A stretch of DNA of 64,000 nucleotides from Planctomycetaceae bacterium. GTDB taxonomy: Bacteria > Planctomycetota > Planctomycetia > Planctomycetales > Planctomycetaceae. The first letter of the stretch is position 1, and each line of letters begins with the position of its first letter. This document shows, piece after piece, positions 39,001 through 46,954 of the stretch. The notes under the pieces were generated by a model. That model ran no database searches. It had not been told where the DNA came from and worked only from the letters and a program-made list of their open reading frames with translations. The stretch spans positions 1-64,000 of the forward strand of contig JACKHO010000004.1 of the NCBI GenBank assembly GCA_020638955.1, given 5' to 3'. Both the position numbers and the translations under genes were made by a program.

Positions 39001-39463
39001 CCAGTCGCAGTGCGTAGTTTTGATTCTTGGGACTCGTGCCAGGATTGTTAGTGCGTCCCTTCCCCAAAATGTAGGGATAGCTGTTTCCGATCTTCTCGTC
39101 GAGCTTCACCCAGGCTTCAATGGTCAGACCATCGCCATTGGAGAAGTCGAGAGCGCTGTTGTCGCCAGGATCTTGAACGGCGAGGTAATTCTTCCCGCGA
39201 GGAAAACTTGCCGCCGTATTCATTGGCTGAAAATCGGGATAGCCCGAGGGCTGCGGTCCGTCGATTCCCAGTCCGACATTTCCCTTCCGCACGGCATGGA
39301 GCCCGTTGGCCGAGCTGTCCGAGAGCTGTGCCCCGGACTCGCCATTAAACCGCCACCAGGCCGTGGGTTCATCCTGTCGGATTAGATCACCGTAAGGATC
39401 GGCTGCAGAAACAGGTAGCGTCGAAAACGCGAGGAGGAACAGGCTGGCAATAACACGTCGCAT
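36068..39463 (-). CDS. LamG/DUF1549/DUF1553 exported protein
   Basis: Large exported protein (1131 residues). After the signal peptide (IASLFLLAFSTLPVSAADP) comes a LamG/concanavalin-like domain (about residues 20-250): WWRFNGESGAQLSDSSANG, then LTIEAWVKLDEKIG and WIGSSMGGNSTLGGSLDEVALYR. A PA14-like stretch (about 330-440, YEFILRSLDATRLYIDGELV) is followed by DUF1549 (about 510-700; CARCHDAPYHDVQQ) and DUF1553 (about 760-1120; NRVWQRFFGRGLIEPADDWENAE). No N-terminal CxxCH haem domain is present. The start is taken at the ATG at 39463, where the signal peptide begins; an in-frame ATG at 39511 would add 16 residues. The glycan-binding modules suggest polysaccharide binding, which is inference. 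It is followed by an exported Gfo/Idh protein. Confidence 0.86.
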   Translation of the reverse strand: MRRVIASLFLLAFSTLPVSAADPYGDLIRQDEPTAWWRFNGESGAQLSDSSANGLHAVRKGNVGLGIDGPQPSGYPDFQPMNTAASFPRGKNYLAVQDPGDNSALDFSNGDGLTIEAWVKLDEKIGNSYPYILGKGRTNNPGTSPKNQNYALRLASQNGMAAISFLFVDSVVDPDGTAIGDNGHRWTSTSGVPEDGFWHHVAVTYHFGEAKSLKGYIDGKPVEGVWDKGGETTNEPIVDNDELWIGSSMGGNSTLGGSLDEVALYRKVLSPDRIEKHAHIDIAGSLFVFGEVDETLVPNDKVRVEIIENIPVARKWTFRTLREPELLYETDRFALKNIPHKYNEAGLIIDRPVPSLVHMMSRVTMDAGEYEFILRSLDATRLYIDGELVAETGFKALSGDAHHPYEAPPTPEGNMLSLPVGHQEQRAKVSIKSGAHVVSVYRLLGNKDHGQHFGELVVGVAPSGQDFQVLSPKKEIAFTDGAWLDFLELERVRQRDWNQNSRLAVSATERSYWDQRHAYAREAIGPSVAVPPGDANNPVDRFILSRLSEQELKPTELVDDFAFLRRLSLDTTGRIPTAAEITEYLQAPAEARRALAVERFLNSSDWADHWVGYWQDVLAENPGLTKPSLNNSGPFRWFLYEAMLDNMPLDRFASEFALMRGSRYQGGPAGFAIASENDVPMAAKAHIMGTAFLAVEMKCARCHDAPYHDVQQKDLFGLAAMLKGGPEKVPGTSSVPVDPEGRARMNVKVTLPAGSSVKPDWAFTEFVSTATEGADSISPLPQELIRNPDDTREQLAAHLTSPHNTRFPRVIVNRVWQRFFGRGLIEPADDWENAECMHPELLDYLAQELVAHDYDLKYLSRVMLTSLTYQRATVPGLNRDSTEAAWFQGPVARKMTGEQVVDSLYRVGGKPLAAEELTIDADGRQDESRFGHLGIPHRAWQLVAVSNERDRPSMSLPVAQSINDLMAAYGWRQQRQEPLTVREDATTALQPLALAHGTAANRVIDYSDYSRLTAHALEAKTADEYVEWLFLTILTRNPTTEERELFADILRDGFDQRVVAGPEVLRPKKIFRTGITWATHFAPEADVEAVNRQREILEGDAPSQRLDADWRQRAEDITWVLLNSPEFVFVP

Positions 39464-39697
39464 CAGATTCACACCAATGGCAATGGATGGGAGTCCGGGC
39501 AGGAACATCAAGGAGGGTTTAACTGTTCAGGTTACCGTCCCACGCTGGGCCGTGGCAATCGCGACCGCCGAATCACTGCCGAAATGACGTATGTTGTTGG
39601 CAGCACGAGAAGTTGGTCTTGCGGAAGAATGAGTTTCTCAGCGAAAACACGTGCTACACCATCTTCATCCAATCACACACTATTTGATTCGCAAGTT

Positions 39698-40075
39698 ATG
39701 GCTGCCACACTACTTGACGTCGGCAACTGCAGTGCCGATCACTCCAGCATGTCGTCCCTCTGCGCCCGGCTGAATGCCGGCATTGTCAGAGCACATTCCG
39801 TTGCCGAAGCACTGCGACTCATGCGGGAGCAGCCATTCGCACTCGTGACGGTGAATCGCATACTGGACCGGGACGGCAGCGAGGGGATGGAACTCATCGA
39901 GGAAATGCAGCAGGACGAAGCACTCAAGGACATCCCGGTCATGCTCATCAGCAACTACGGCGATGCTCAGCAGGCGGCGCGGGCGGCTGGAGCGGTTAAG
40001 GGGTTTGGCAAGTCCAAAATGTTCTCACCCGAGACCGAAGAGTTACTGCGAGGCTACCTCAAGCCCGATCAATAA
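39698..40075 (+). CDS. Degenerate response-regulator receiver domain
   Basis: A stand-alone receiver-like protein of 125 residues. The secondary-structure order and C-terminal half fit a CheY-like fold: ALRLMREQPFALVTVNRILD, then GMELIEEMQQDEALKDIPVMLISN, GDAQQAARAAGAVKGFGKSKM. The phosphate-accepting Asp at the end of the third strand is replaced by Asn in LVTVNRILDRDG. The acidic N-terminal pair is only partly kept (LLDVGNCSADH), and a Lys equivalent is hard to assign. It is probably a pseudo-receiver acting by protein contacts rather than phosphorylation. The frame opens at 39584; the ATG at 39698 begins the domain and I use it. It precedes a GHMP kinase gene by 48 bases, with no obvious functional tie. 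Confidence 0.7.
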   Translation: MAATLLDVGNCSADHSSMSSLCARLNAGIVRAHSVAEALRLMREQPFALVTVNRILDRDGSEGMELIEEMQQDEALKDIPVMLISNYGDAQQAARAAGAVKGFGKSKMFSPETEELLRGYLKPDQ

Positions 40076-40123
40076 CAACAGGAAATCCCTCGCACCGAAT
40101 GCGCCAGTTCTGCTGGAATTCTC

Positions 40124-41134
40124 ATGCAAATTGTCAGACAACGAGCCCACGCCCGCGCCGGATTCCTGGGGAATCCTTCCGACGGATATCATGGCCGTAC
40201 CATTTCACTCATCGTCCGCAACTTCTTTGCGGAGGTAACGCTCTACGACTGGCCCAAAGTGGAAATTGTCTGGACCGACGACGACCAGAGCAGTTTCGAC
40301 TCCATTCAACACCTGCACGACGACGTCGAACTGCACGGCTACTACGGCGGCGTGCGACTAGTGAAGGCGACCATAAAACGGTTCTATGAGTATTGCACCG
40401 AAAAAGGCCTCGAACTTCACAGCCGAAACTTTGCCGTTCGCTACTCCACCAAGATTCCACGGGCAGTCGGGCTGGCTGGTTCTAGCGCAATTATCGTGGC
40501 CACTCTGCGGGCACTCATCGAGTTTTACGGCGTGACCATCCCGCTGCACGTACAGCCTTCATTGGCGCTCAGCGTTGAGTTGCGAGAGCTTGGAATCGCC
40601 GCCGGACTGCAGGACCGCGTCATTCAGGTGTACGAAGGACTGGTCTTCATGGACTTCGCCAAAGAACGTTCCCGCGAAATCGATGGCATGGAATGCGGCG
40701 TCTACGAACGACTCGACCCCAAACTGCTGCCGCCCGTTTATGTGGCCTACAGCACCGAGGTGGGTGAACCAACTTATGTCGTCCACAATCCCCTGCGTGC
40801 CCGTTACGCCTCTGGCGATCCCGCGGTCGTGGGTGCGATGCAGCACTTCGCGGAACTGACCGACCAGGGGAAAGCCGCCTTGCTGGACGGAGACCACGGA
40901 CGACTGCACCAGCTCATCAACGAAAACTACGACACCCGCGCACGCATTTGCAGCATCTCACCGAATCACTCCCGCATGATCGATTGCGCACGCAGCGTGG
41001 GAGCCAGCGCCAAGTTCGCGGGATCAGGCGGAGCCATTGTCGGCACCTACCGCGATCAGGCCATGTTCAACGCGCTGAAACAATCGATGGCCAGCATCAA
41101 CTGCCACGTCATAGTGCCGCAAATTCAGGGGTAG
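40124..41134 (+). CDS. GHMP kinase, glucuronokinase-like
   Basis: Sugar kinase of the GHMP superfamily, 336 residues, cytoplasmic. It has the N-terminal substrate segment ARAGFLGNPSDGYHGRTISL, the ATP-binding loop PRAVGLAGSSAIIVATLRAL (motif 2) and a C-terminal motif 3 FAGSGGAIVGTYRDQA. The start ARAGFLGNPSDGY..GRTIS and the NFFAEVTLYDWP pair most resemble plant-type glucuronokinase (D-glucuronate to its 1-phosphate), so a kinase acting on a hexuronate or sugar at C1 is likely. The exact substrate is inference. Similar proteins in bacteria also sit near nucleotide-sugar genes; none is adjacent here. It follows the pseudo-receiver and converges on the repeat-rich secreted protein gene. Confidence 0.78.
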   Translation: MQIVRQRAHARAGFLGNPSDGYHGRTISLIVRNFFAEVTLYDWPKVEIVWTDDDQSSFDSIQHLHDDVELHGYYGGVRLVKATIKRFYEYCTEKGLELHSRNFAVRYSTKIPRAVGLAGSSAIIVATLRALIEFYGVTIPLHVQPSLALSVELRELGIAAGLQDRVIQVYEGLVFMDFAKERSREIDGMECGVYERLDPKLLPPVYVAYSTEVGEPTYVVHNPLRARYASGDPAVVGAMQHFAELTDQGKAALLDGDHGRLHQLINENYDTRARICSISPNHSRMIDCARSVGASAKFAGSGGAIVGTYRDQAMFNALKQSMASINCHVIVPQIQG

Positions 41135-41145
41135 CGGTTCATGCC

Positions 41146-41217
41146 TCACACAATTCCAATTGTGTGAAAAAGAAAGCTCCCACTGGCATGCAATCCTTCA
41201 CACGCCAATGGGAAGCT
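41146..41217. terminator. Paired hairpins between convergent genes
   Basis: Two inverted repeats lie between the convergent GHMP kinase and secreted-protein genes. The first is TCACACAATT facing AATTGTGTGA (41146-41167). The second, imperfect one is AGCTCCCA.TGGC facing GCCA.TGGG.AGCT (41175-41217). No long T-run follows either one on the plus strand; the minus strand has T-rich sequence between the two. Their position is the main argument for termination. Confidence 0.45.
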
Positions 41218-41296
41218 AGTGCCCTTTCGCACTCGCCACGCTGCTTCGGTCCCCCCGAAAGTGGCTGTGCGACAGGACGGACAGGCGATTGCTGAA

Positions 41297-42403
41297 TTAG
41301 CCGGGTGTTTCGATTTCGTTCTCGATATGCTCGAGTTCGTTCTCGACTTCGATGTGGAACGGCTCGTTTTCGTGTTCGAATTCTTGCTCCCTGGCGACAT
41401 CGTCGTCTGAGAGTCCGGTCCGGTTAATGCGGTCATCGGTTCCGGCGTTGGCATACAAGTAGGCCTTGCCGCCAATGTTGTGCTCACCCCGAACTTCAAT
41501 GCTGTCGTCGCCACCGTACATGATAATGGCCAGGTTCCGGGTAATGTTATTCGGCCCAACTGGCAGCAAGGTCGTGGAATCAACAAGGTCGCCGTACAGG
41601 CCGACGATGTCGTTTCCGGAACCACCGAGAATCTTCAAGTCTTTGCCAACCGTTACGCCGGCAATTCCGACGTCGTTCTGGCCACCTGCAGTCACGACGA
41701 CAAGGTTCCGCTGTGCCGAACTGCGCGAGATGACGAAGTGGTCGTCATCGTTGCTGCCCCACAGCCGCAAGTCTTCGTTGGTGTGAACGTTGTCAAGAAT
41801 GGCCGAGTTAATGCCCAGGCTGGCAATGAGTTTGAAATCGCGGCCGGCGTTGACGTTGTTGACATGGATGGTGTCATCGCCATCGGGGTTAATCAAGTCG
41901 TCACCGGCGACGACGGTCACATCGACTGAGGTCGTTCCTGAAATGTTGATGAGGTCGGCGTCGCCACCGCCGGAAATGACCACCTTGTCAGCCGAAATGT
42001 TGCCGCTGACGTTGATGGTGTCGGTTCCACCGTGGGTGTAGAGAATTAAGTCACCGCCGAGATTCAAGTCGGCATTGATAGTGACGACGTCATTCCCGAG
42101 CCCCATGGCGAATCGCAAATCGCGAAGGTTCAATGAGGATAAATCGAACTCGGCGGGGCCGGCTCCCCAGTTAATGGTCGTACCAGCCACGCCGGAAACG
42201 CGAAGTGTCGAACCATCGACCTCGACGTTGATTTCATTGTCACCGCTGTTTCCCACGACGCGGATGTCACCACCTCCCGTGGTGAACACGCTGACGTTGC
42301 CGGACAACAGGGTTTTGTCCTCAAGTCGTTCAGCGGCAAATTGGGAGCCACGGCGTCGTTTGCGGGCGGCGGGGCTCAACCAGTTGAGTAGTGATTGGAT
42401 CAT
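41297..42403 (-). CDS. Secreted repeat-rich beta-helix-like protein
   Basis: An extracellular or surface protein of 368 residues. It lacks a classical cleavable signal peptide. Its N-terminus instead has the basic, Arg-rich AARKRRRGSQFAAERLEDKTLLSG, a form of the planctomycete secretion/anchor signal (RLEDRxLLS-type) placed before the mature part. Residues 35-330 are short beta-strand repeats rich in Gly, Asn and Asp: LNLGGDLILYTHGGTDTINVSG, then GGGDADLINISGTTSVDV and GGSGNDIVGLYGD. This is the pattern of right-handed beta-helix or calcium-binding repeat proteins. The C-terminus is highly acidic (EFEHENEPFHIEVENELEHI). A GGAGA site precedes the ATG. The function is unknown; adhesion or matrix building is inference. 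Confidence 0.6.
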   Translation of the reverse strand: MIQSLLNWLSPAARKRRRGSQFAAERLEDKTLLSGNVSVFTTGGGDIRVVGNSGDNEINVEVDGSTLRVSGVAGTTINWGAGPAEFDLSSLNLRDLRFAMGLGNDVVTINADLNLGGDLILYTHGGTDTINVSGNISADKVVISGGGDADLINISGTTSVDVTVVAGDDLINPDGDDTIHVNNVNAGRDFKLIASLGINSAILDNVHTNEDLRLWGSNDDDHFVISRSSAQRNLVVVTAGGQNDVGIAGVTVGKDLKILGGSGNDIVGLYGDLVDSTTLLPVGPNNITRNLAIIMYGGDDSIEVRGEHNIGGKAYLYANAGTDDRINRTGLSDDDVAREQEFEHENEPFHIEVENELEHIENEIETPG

Positions 42404-42846
42404 TTCAGTTCTCCGATAAACAAGAGGCGAAATTGTCGCCTGGACAATAGTGTCAGGGACAATAGTGTCAGAGTGAATTCGTCAATCCGTTTGTGAATCT
42501 GAGGGGACCTTCGGATGAGCACGTGTATGGTGTCTGGGGATGTGGTCCCACCTCATTAATCAGGAACACAGGCCCAAGCAGGACACAAAAAACGGGAGAT
42601 TTCGAAGAATTCATCCGCATCCAAGCGTATCTCATTGGTGTACTGCGACTTATACCCGAAGAACGGCGAATCAGTGCCAAATTATTTGATTATTTGGTGA
42701 TTTCGATGTCCTCATCCTGGATTCAATCCTGATAACTCCGACGGACCGGAGGATAAATTCAGCACGACTGCTGGAAATGAACTGGTTTGGCGGGGCATAA
42801 CTGCATAACCTGTATGACATTGTGTTGTCGTTTCAGGAGCGTGTGG
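42404..42846. other. Divergent intergenic region with tandem palindromes
   Basis: Region between the divergent secreted-protein gene and the ECF sigma gene. Its main feature is the pair of identical 14-mers annotated separately at 42442-42470. A plus-strand frame of 79 codons (42493-42732) lacks a recognisable domain. Promoters for both neighbours should lie here. Confidence 0.4.
42442..42470. repeat. Tandem 14-bp palindromic repeat
   Basis: The 14-mer GGACAATAGTGTCA occurs twice, 15 bases apart (42442-42455 and 42457-42470). Each copy is itself nearly palindromic (GACA, four bases, TGTC). It lies about 40-70 bases before the start of the minus-strand secreted-protein gene, a position suited to a regulator-binding site. 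Confidence 0.55.
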
Positions 42847-43446
42847 GTGCCCGAGAAAGCCAAATTCCAGGATTTAATTCGCCGAGTCCGTAATCGTGAC
42901 GAAGACGCAGCTCGGGAGTTGACAATGCGATACGAAAACGCGATTCGACGCGTCGTCCGTATTCACTTGCGCGACGCCCGCGTGAGGACCGTGCTCGATT
43001 CATCCGACGTTTGCCAATCAGTACTGGCCAGTTTCTTCGTGCGAACGGCACTTGGCCAATACGAACTCGACTCCCCGGATCAATTGTTGAACTTGCTCAC
43101 GACAATTACGCGTAACAAGCTGGCCAATCAGGTGAATCGCCTGAAGGCACAGCGTCGCGATGTGCGCAAAACAACCATTCTCTCCGAAGAGTGCATGGCA
43201 GTGGTCGACACAGCCCCACGTCCCGACGAACAACTCGCCACAAAGGAACTGGTAGAGCAGGTGTATAACCGCCTGAGTCCAACGGAGCGTTATCTCGCAG
43301 AGCAGAGAACTTCGGGACGTACATGGCAGGACTTGGCTGGGGAACTGGGCGGTACCGACGTGGCGGTCCGCAAGCGACTCACGCGTGCGCTCAGTCGCGT
43401 CATGGGGGAACTTGGTCTCGAAAACGGTGACGAAGACCATGACTGA
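42847..43446 (+). CDS. ECF RNA polymerase sigma factor
   Basis: Sigma factor of the extracytoplasmic-function type with the planctomycete layout. About 199 residues hold a sigma-2 region (residues about 15-90, FQDLIRRVRNRDEDAARELTMRY, then LDSSDVCQSVLASFFVR, in the style RxxLDSxDVxQxV) and a sigma-4 region (about 130-190, VEQVYNRLSPTERYLAEQRTS, then TWQDLAGELGGTDVAVRKRLTRALSRV). No anti-sigma factor is adjacent; a membrane Ser/Thr kinase follows with an 8-base overlap and is the likely regulator. The frame opens at 42787. The GTG at 42847 has AGGAG seven bases before it, so I prefer it over GTG 42841 and ATG 42814. Confidence 0.85.
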   Translation: MPEKAKFQDLIRRVRNRDEDAARELTMRYENAIRRVVRIHLRDARVRTVLDSSDVCQSVLASFFVRTALGQYELDSPDQLLNLLTTITRNKLANQVNRLKAQRRDVRKTTILSEECMAVVDTAPRPDEQLATKELVEQVYNRLSPTERYLAEQRTSGRTWQDLAGELGGTDVAVRKRLTRALSRVMGELGLENGDEDHD

Positions 43447-45697
43447 AGTTCACCCACTACAATTGGATATTCTGCTCGACCGGCAGCGCGCGGCCTGGGA
43501 ACTGAACCAGACTCCGTCCCCTGAAAGCCTGTTGCAGGAGACCCACTTTGCCGACTGTCACGACTCCCTGCTTGATTTGATTTACAACGAAATCCTGATT
43601 CGTGAGGACTTGGGAGAAGAGGTGCAGTTCGCGGAGTATCTGGAACGCTACCCGCATTTGGCAGATGAATTGAATCTACATTTCGAAATTCATCATGCCA
43701 TTCGACTACAGTTGCTGTTGGATGCCGCGGAAGAAGAGTCGCCAGCGGCAGCGGACGAATTGGAGTCCATCTTCCCGACCGACGATTACGAGTCGATCCA
43801 GGTACTCGGCCAGGGTGCGATGGCCACCGTGTACAAGGCGCGGCATCGAGAACTGAATCGATGCGTCGCGTTGAAGCTGTTTGAACATGGACGCCGTCTC
43901 AGCTCGCGAGAAGCATTTCGAGTGCGGATGGAAGCGGAAGCGATGGCCCGCATTTCGCATCCCAACATTGTCAAGATTTTTGAAATCGGGCAGCGCAATG
44001 GCGTTCCGTTTCTGGCACTGGAACTGGCGGAAGGAGGAACGCTTGGCAAGCGGCTGCAGGAATACCGCTATTCACCAAGGGATGCCGCCGAACTCATTGA
44101 AACACTTGCGCGGGCCATTCACCATGCACATGAGTGCAATATTATTCATCGCGACTTGAAGCCGGCCAATGTCCTCTTCACTGCCGACGGCAAACCGATG
44201 ATTACCGATTTCGGACTCGCCAAGGTCCAGCACGATCGGGTTGTGGCCTCGGGTGATGCCACACAGAGCGGTGAGTCCATTGGAACGCCACGTTACATGG
44301 CCCCCGAACAGGCGGCTGGCAAGCTGGACCGCCTTTGCCCGGCGACCGACGTGCATGCCCTGGGAGCCATTCTGTACGAGTGCCTGACGGGTCGTGCTCC
44401 GTTCATGGCCTCCAGCGTCCTCGAAACACTGCAACAGATTTGTCACGACGACCCTGTTCCGCCCAGGCGAATTCAAGCTGGTATTCCCCGCGACCTCGAA
44501 ACGATTTGCCTGCAGTGTTTGAATAAGCATGCAGAATTGCGGTACCGCTCGGCGATTGATCTGGCAGATGATCTCCGCCATTTTCTCAATGGTGAACCAA
44601 TCAACGCTCGCCGCACGTCCGCGTGGGAACGTGCGGTCAAATGGTGCCGCCGTAAACCGGCTCAGGCGACGCTGCTCATTGGTTCGACGGTGCTGGCGCT
44701 GACTGCTGTGTTGTCACTCTTTTTCATGTCGATGGCACATAAGTCGGCCCTTGCGAAACAGCGTGCTGAGATTTCGCATCTCCTCAGTGACGGTCAGCGC
44801 GCCCTGGAAAACAACGACGCTTCTACGGCCATGCAGCACTTCGAAGCCGCGTGGCTCATCGTGCAGTCCGATCCAGAATTCTCTGATCACGAAACAAGTG
44901 TTTCTGGCTGGCTGGAACATTGTCGCAACCTGGCCAGTCGAGATGGGTGGCAGGACCGAATGCCGCCCCCAACGCTCGATGTCAGACGCGACGAAGCGTT
45001 GTTAGAGAGTTTACTCATTACTCCCCACGCCGCTGATCCCATACAAGCAGGAATTGATTCCATCGTTTGGGCACGAGATTTTGTGCCGGGAAATGACGCG
45101 CGCTGGCAGTCCGATTTGACTTTACTTGCTGTGCAAGAGGCTGCGCTCACGGAACTGTCCGAGGGACCAGAGGCGGCACTGGCGGTGCTTGATCGGGCGG
45201 GCTCCATCAATTCTCGTCAGTTCCATGCGGAGCGGGCAAAACTGTTGATAACACTGGGCCGTTCATCGGAAGCGGAGACGGAATCGCAACTCGCCATGAG
45301 ATTTCCCGCAAACACGGTCATGGAAAATCTGCAGTCCGGCATGGATGCAGTGCGGGCCGGTGAGCTTGCTGTCGCTATCAACAAATTCCAGCAAGTGCTC
45401 GACGAGGAGCCGGAGCACTTCTCGGCGCGATTGTTTCAGTCTGCCTGCTATGTGAAGTTAAATCACCCTTCAGAAGCACGGGTTGGTCTCACAGCCTGTA
45501 TTGCTCAGCGACCGCACTTTCAGTGGACTTACTACTTTCGGGCAGAAGCGGCACTCCAACTTGACGACTTAGACGGCGCACGTCGCGATTTGCAGCGTGC
45601 CTCGCAAAGTCGTACGGAAAATCTCGTCAGTCAAACGGCATTCGCCTTACTGCAGTCAATCGACTCACAATCTTTAACTCGATCCCCCCAGGAATGA
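43439..45697 (+). CDS. Membrane Ser/Thr protein kinase with TPR-like tail
   Basis: Eukaryotic-type (Hanks) protein kinase, 752 residues. Kinase domain at about 115-385: glycine loop LGQGAMATVYKA, catalytic Lys in CVALKLFE, HRDLKPANVLF, DFGLAKV and the APE region YMAPEQAAGKL. A Pro-rich stretch and single membrane segment (ATLLIGSTVLALTAVLSLFF, about 415-435) lead to an outer 300-residue region with TPR-like helices (SDGQRALENNDASTAMQHFEAAW, later ARLFQSACYVKLNHPSEARV). The N-terminal 115 residues are a planctomycete-specific leader. All catalytic residues are present. The ATG overlaps the sigma-factor stop by 8 bases, and the gene's stop overlaps the DUF1559 start (ATGA), so the three are translationally coupled. 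It probably phosphorylates or senses for the sigma factor. Confidence 0.92.
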   Translation: MTEVHPLQLDILLDRQRAAWELNQTPSPESLLQETHFADCHDSLLDLIYNEILIREDLGEEVQFAEYLERYPHLADELNLHFEIHHAIRLQLLLDAAEEESPAAADELESIFPTDDYESIQVLGQGAMATVYKARHRELNRCVALKLFEHGRRLSSREAFRVRMEAEAMARISHPNIVKIFEIGQRNGVPFLALELAEGGTLGKRLQEYRYSPRDAAELIETLARAIHHAHECNIIHRDLKPANVLFTADGKPMITDFGLAKVQHDRVVASGDATQSGESIGTPRYMAPEQAAGKLDRLCPATDVHALGAILYECLTGRAPFMASSVLETLQQICHDDPVPPRRIQAGIPRDLETICLQCLNKHAELRYRSAIDLADDLRHFLNGEPINARRTSAWERAVKWCRRKPAQATLLIGSTVLALTAVLSLFFMSMAHKSALAKQRAEISHLLSDGQRALENNDASTAMQHFEAAWLIVQSDPEFSDHETSVSGWLEHCRNLASRDGWQDRMPPPTLDVRRDEALLESLLITPHAADPIQAGIDSIVWARDFVPGNDARWQSDLTLLAVQEAALTELSEGPEAALAVLDRAGSINSRQFHAERAKLLITLGRSSEAETESQLAMRFPANTVMENLQSGMDAVRAGELAVAINKFQQVLDEEPEHFSARLFQSACYVKLNHPSEARVGLTACIAQRPHFQWTYYFRAEAALQLDDLDGARRDLQRASQSRTENLVSQTAFALLQSIDSQSLTRSPQE

Positions 45698-46617
45698 ACG
45701 CACACATTCTTCGCTGCGAGAAGAATCGCAGATTCGGTCAACGACGTGGATTCACGCTGATCGAATTAGTGATTGTCATTGCCGTTACGGCCATTCTCCT
45801 GGCGCTCATGCTGCCAGCAATTCAATACGCGCGCGAAAGCGCCCGCACCACTCAGTGCAAGAACAAACTGCGCCAGCTGGGCATTGGCTTCCACTCGTTC
45901 GAGGAAATGCACAAGGTATTCCCCCGGAATACGGTTCGGCCCCGCGGAACCACCCAAATCGACGCAGAACCTGAGGGAAGTTTGTGGCACTGGCACAGTG
46001 GAACCTATGAGTCGTGGTGCCGTGAAATTCTGCCGTTCGTGGAAGTGCCAGTTGCTCGTGTGCAGGACGCCGTTCCCATTCTGGGATGTCCATCTGACCC
46101 GCGTGGCACAAACTACACAGTACCCGACTACGGATTCACATGGTACGTCGGCGTGTATTCGAACCCGGACGAGTTCAACAATGGGATTATCGTCGACGAT
46201 TCCGACCTGAGAACGAAGTTCACCGTCTCCGTTGACCGCGTGACCGATGGAATGTCGACCACCATTCTGCTGGCCGAACGCCCTCCCTCGGAGGATGGAC
46301 ACAAAGGTTGGTGGGACTCACGTTGCTGCCACGAGGATACGATGTCGCCCATTGTCGGTGAGCGAAGACCTTACAGCTCTGGCCGTCATGGGCAACGCTG
46401 CCCCGACACGGCATACTATGGCCAGGATGATTACCGAAACCGCTGTGCGTTTAACCGCATTTGGTCGTACCACCGAGGTGGTGGTCTGTTTTGTATGGGT
46501 GACGGCAGCGTCCGCATGATCAACTACGAAGTAGCCGAGCAGTCCATTGGCTCGGAAACAATTCTCGAAGCACTCGCTTCACGAAATGGAAACGAAGTTA
46601 TTCCGAACGACTTCTAG
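45694..46617 (+). CDS. DUF1559 pilin-like protein
   Basis: A type II secretion/pilin-like protein (307 residues) of the DUF1559 family, expanded in planctomycetes. The prepilin-type N-terminus is RRGFTLIELVIVIAVTAILL followed by ALMLPAIQYARESARTTQC, giving the conserved Glu five residues after the cleavage site. The DUF1559 core begins LRQLGIGFHSFEEMHKVFP and ends with SYHRGGGLFCMGDGSVRMINYEV. It starts with ATGA overlapping the kinase stop, so it is co-expressed with the sigma factor and kinase. It is expected to sit in the cell envelope as a pseudopilin-like surface or periplasmic protein; no assembly genes are adjacent (the tad genes lie 12 kb away). Confidence 0.9.
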   Translation: MNAHILRCEKNRRFGQRRGFTLIELVIVIAVTAILLALMLPAIQYARESARTTQCKNKLRQLGIGFHSFEEMHKVFPRNTVRPRGTTQIDAEPEGSLWHWHSGTYESWCREILPFVEVPVARVQDAVPILGCPSDPRGTNYTVPDYGFTWYVGVYSNPDEFNNGIIVDDSDLRTKFTVSVDRVTDGMSTTILLAERPPSEDGHKGWWDSRCCHEDTMSPIVGERRPYSSGRHGQRCPDTAYYGQDDYRNRCAFNRIWSYHRGGGLFCMGDGSVRMINYEVAEQSIGSETILEALASRNGNEVIPNDF

Positions 46618-46954
46618 TTGTTCAGCAAGGGAGGGCTACCAGGGGATCTGAAGGCGTCAACCTGACGCAGTTTCTGCGATCGCGGTACGTACCCGCTCAA
46701 GGTTTCCCGGCTCCGTTAAGTTGAATTGCATTTAAGATGTTCAGTCATTTGTCACGTTTTCAGTGGTCATTGTGCAATGCGGCATTCCCTTTTATTCGCC
46801 GCAGAGGCGGACGTCATCACTCTTCATGGGTGATGACGTTTCGTCCTCAGAATTACAACAAATCAGCAACACGTTTGGCGTGAAGAATTCACATCCTGGT
46901 CACAGGGCAAAGGAGTCCGGTGGCCGTCTCACATCCGTTCAGGAGAAGTTTTCA
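46618..46954. other. Intergenic region with a conserved hairpin
   Basis: About 340 bases between the DUF1559 gene and the small secreted-protein gene. The notable element is the hairpin at 46804-46848, which recurs after the next gene and is listed separately. The AGGAGA site at 46941-46946 belongs to the next gene. Confidence 0.45.
46804..46848 (+). repeat. Hairpin element, copy 1
   Basis: A 10-bp stem (ACGTCATCAC at 46811-46820 facing GTGATGACGT at 46830-46839) sits inside an outer GGCG/CGTC stem. Copy 2 at 47453-47492 has the same architecture and nearly the same sequence. A C-G pair there replaces the T-A pair here, a compensatory change. Confidence 0.65.
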
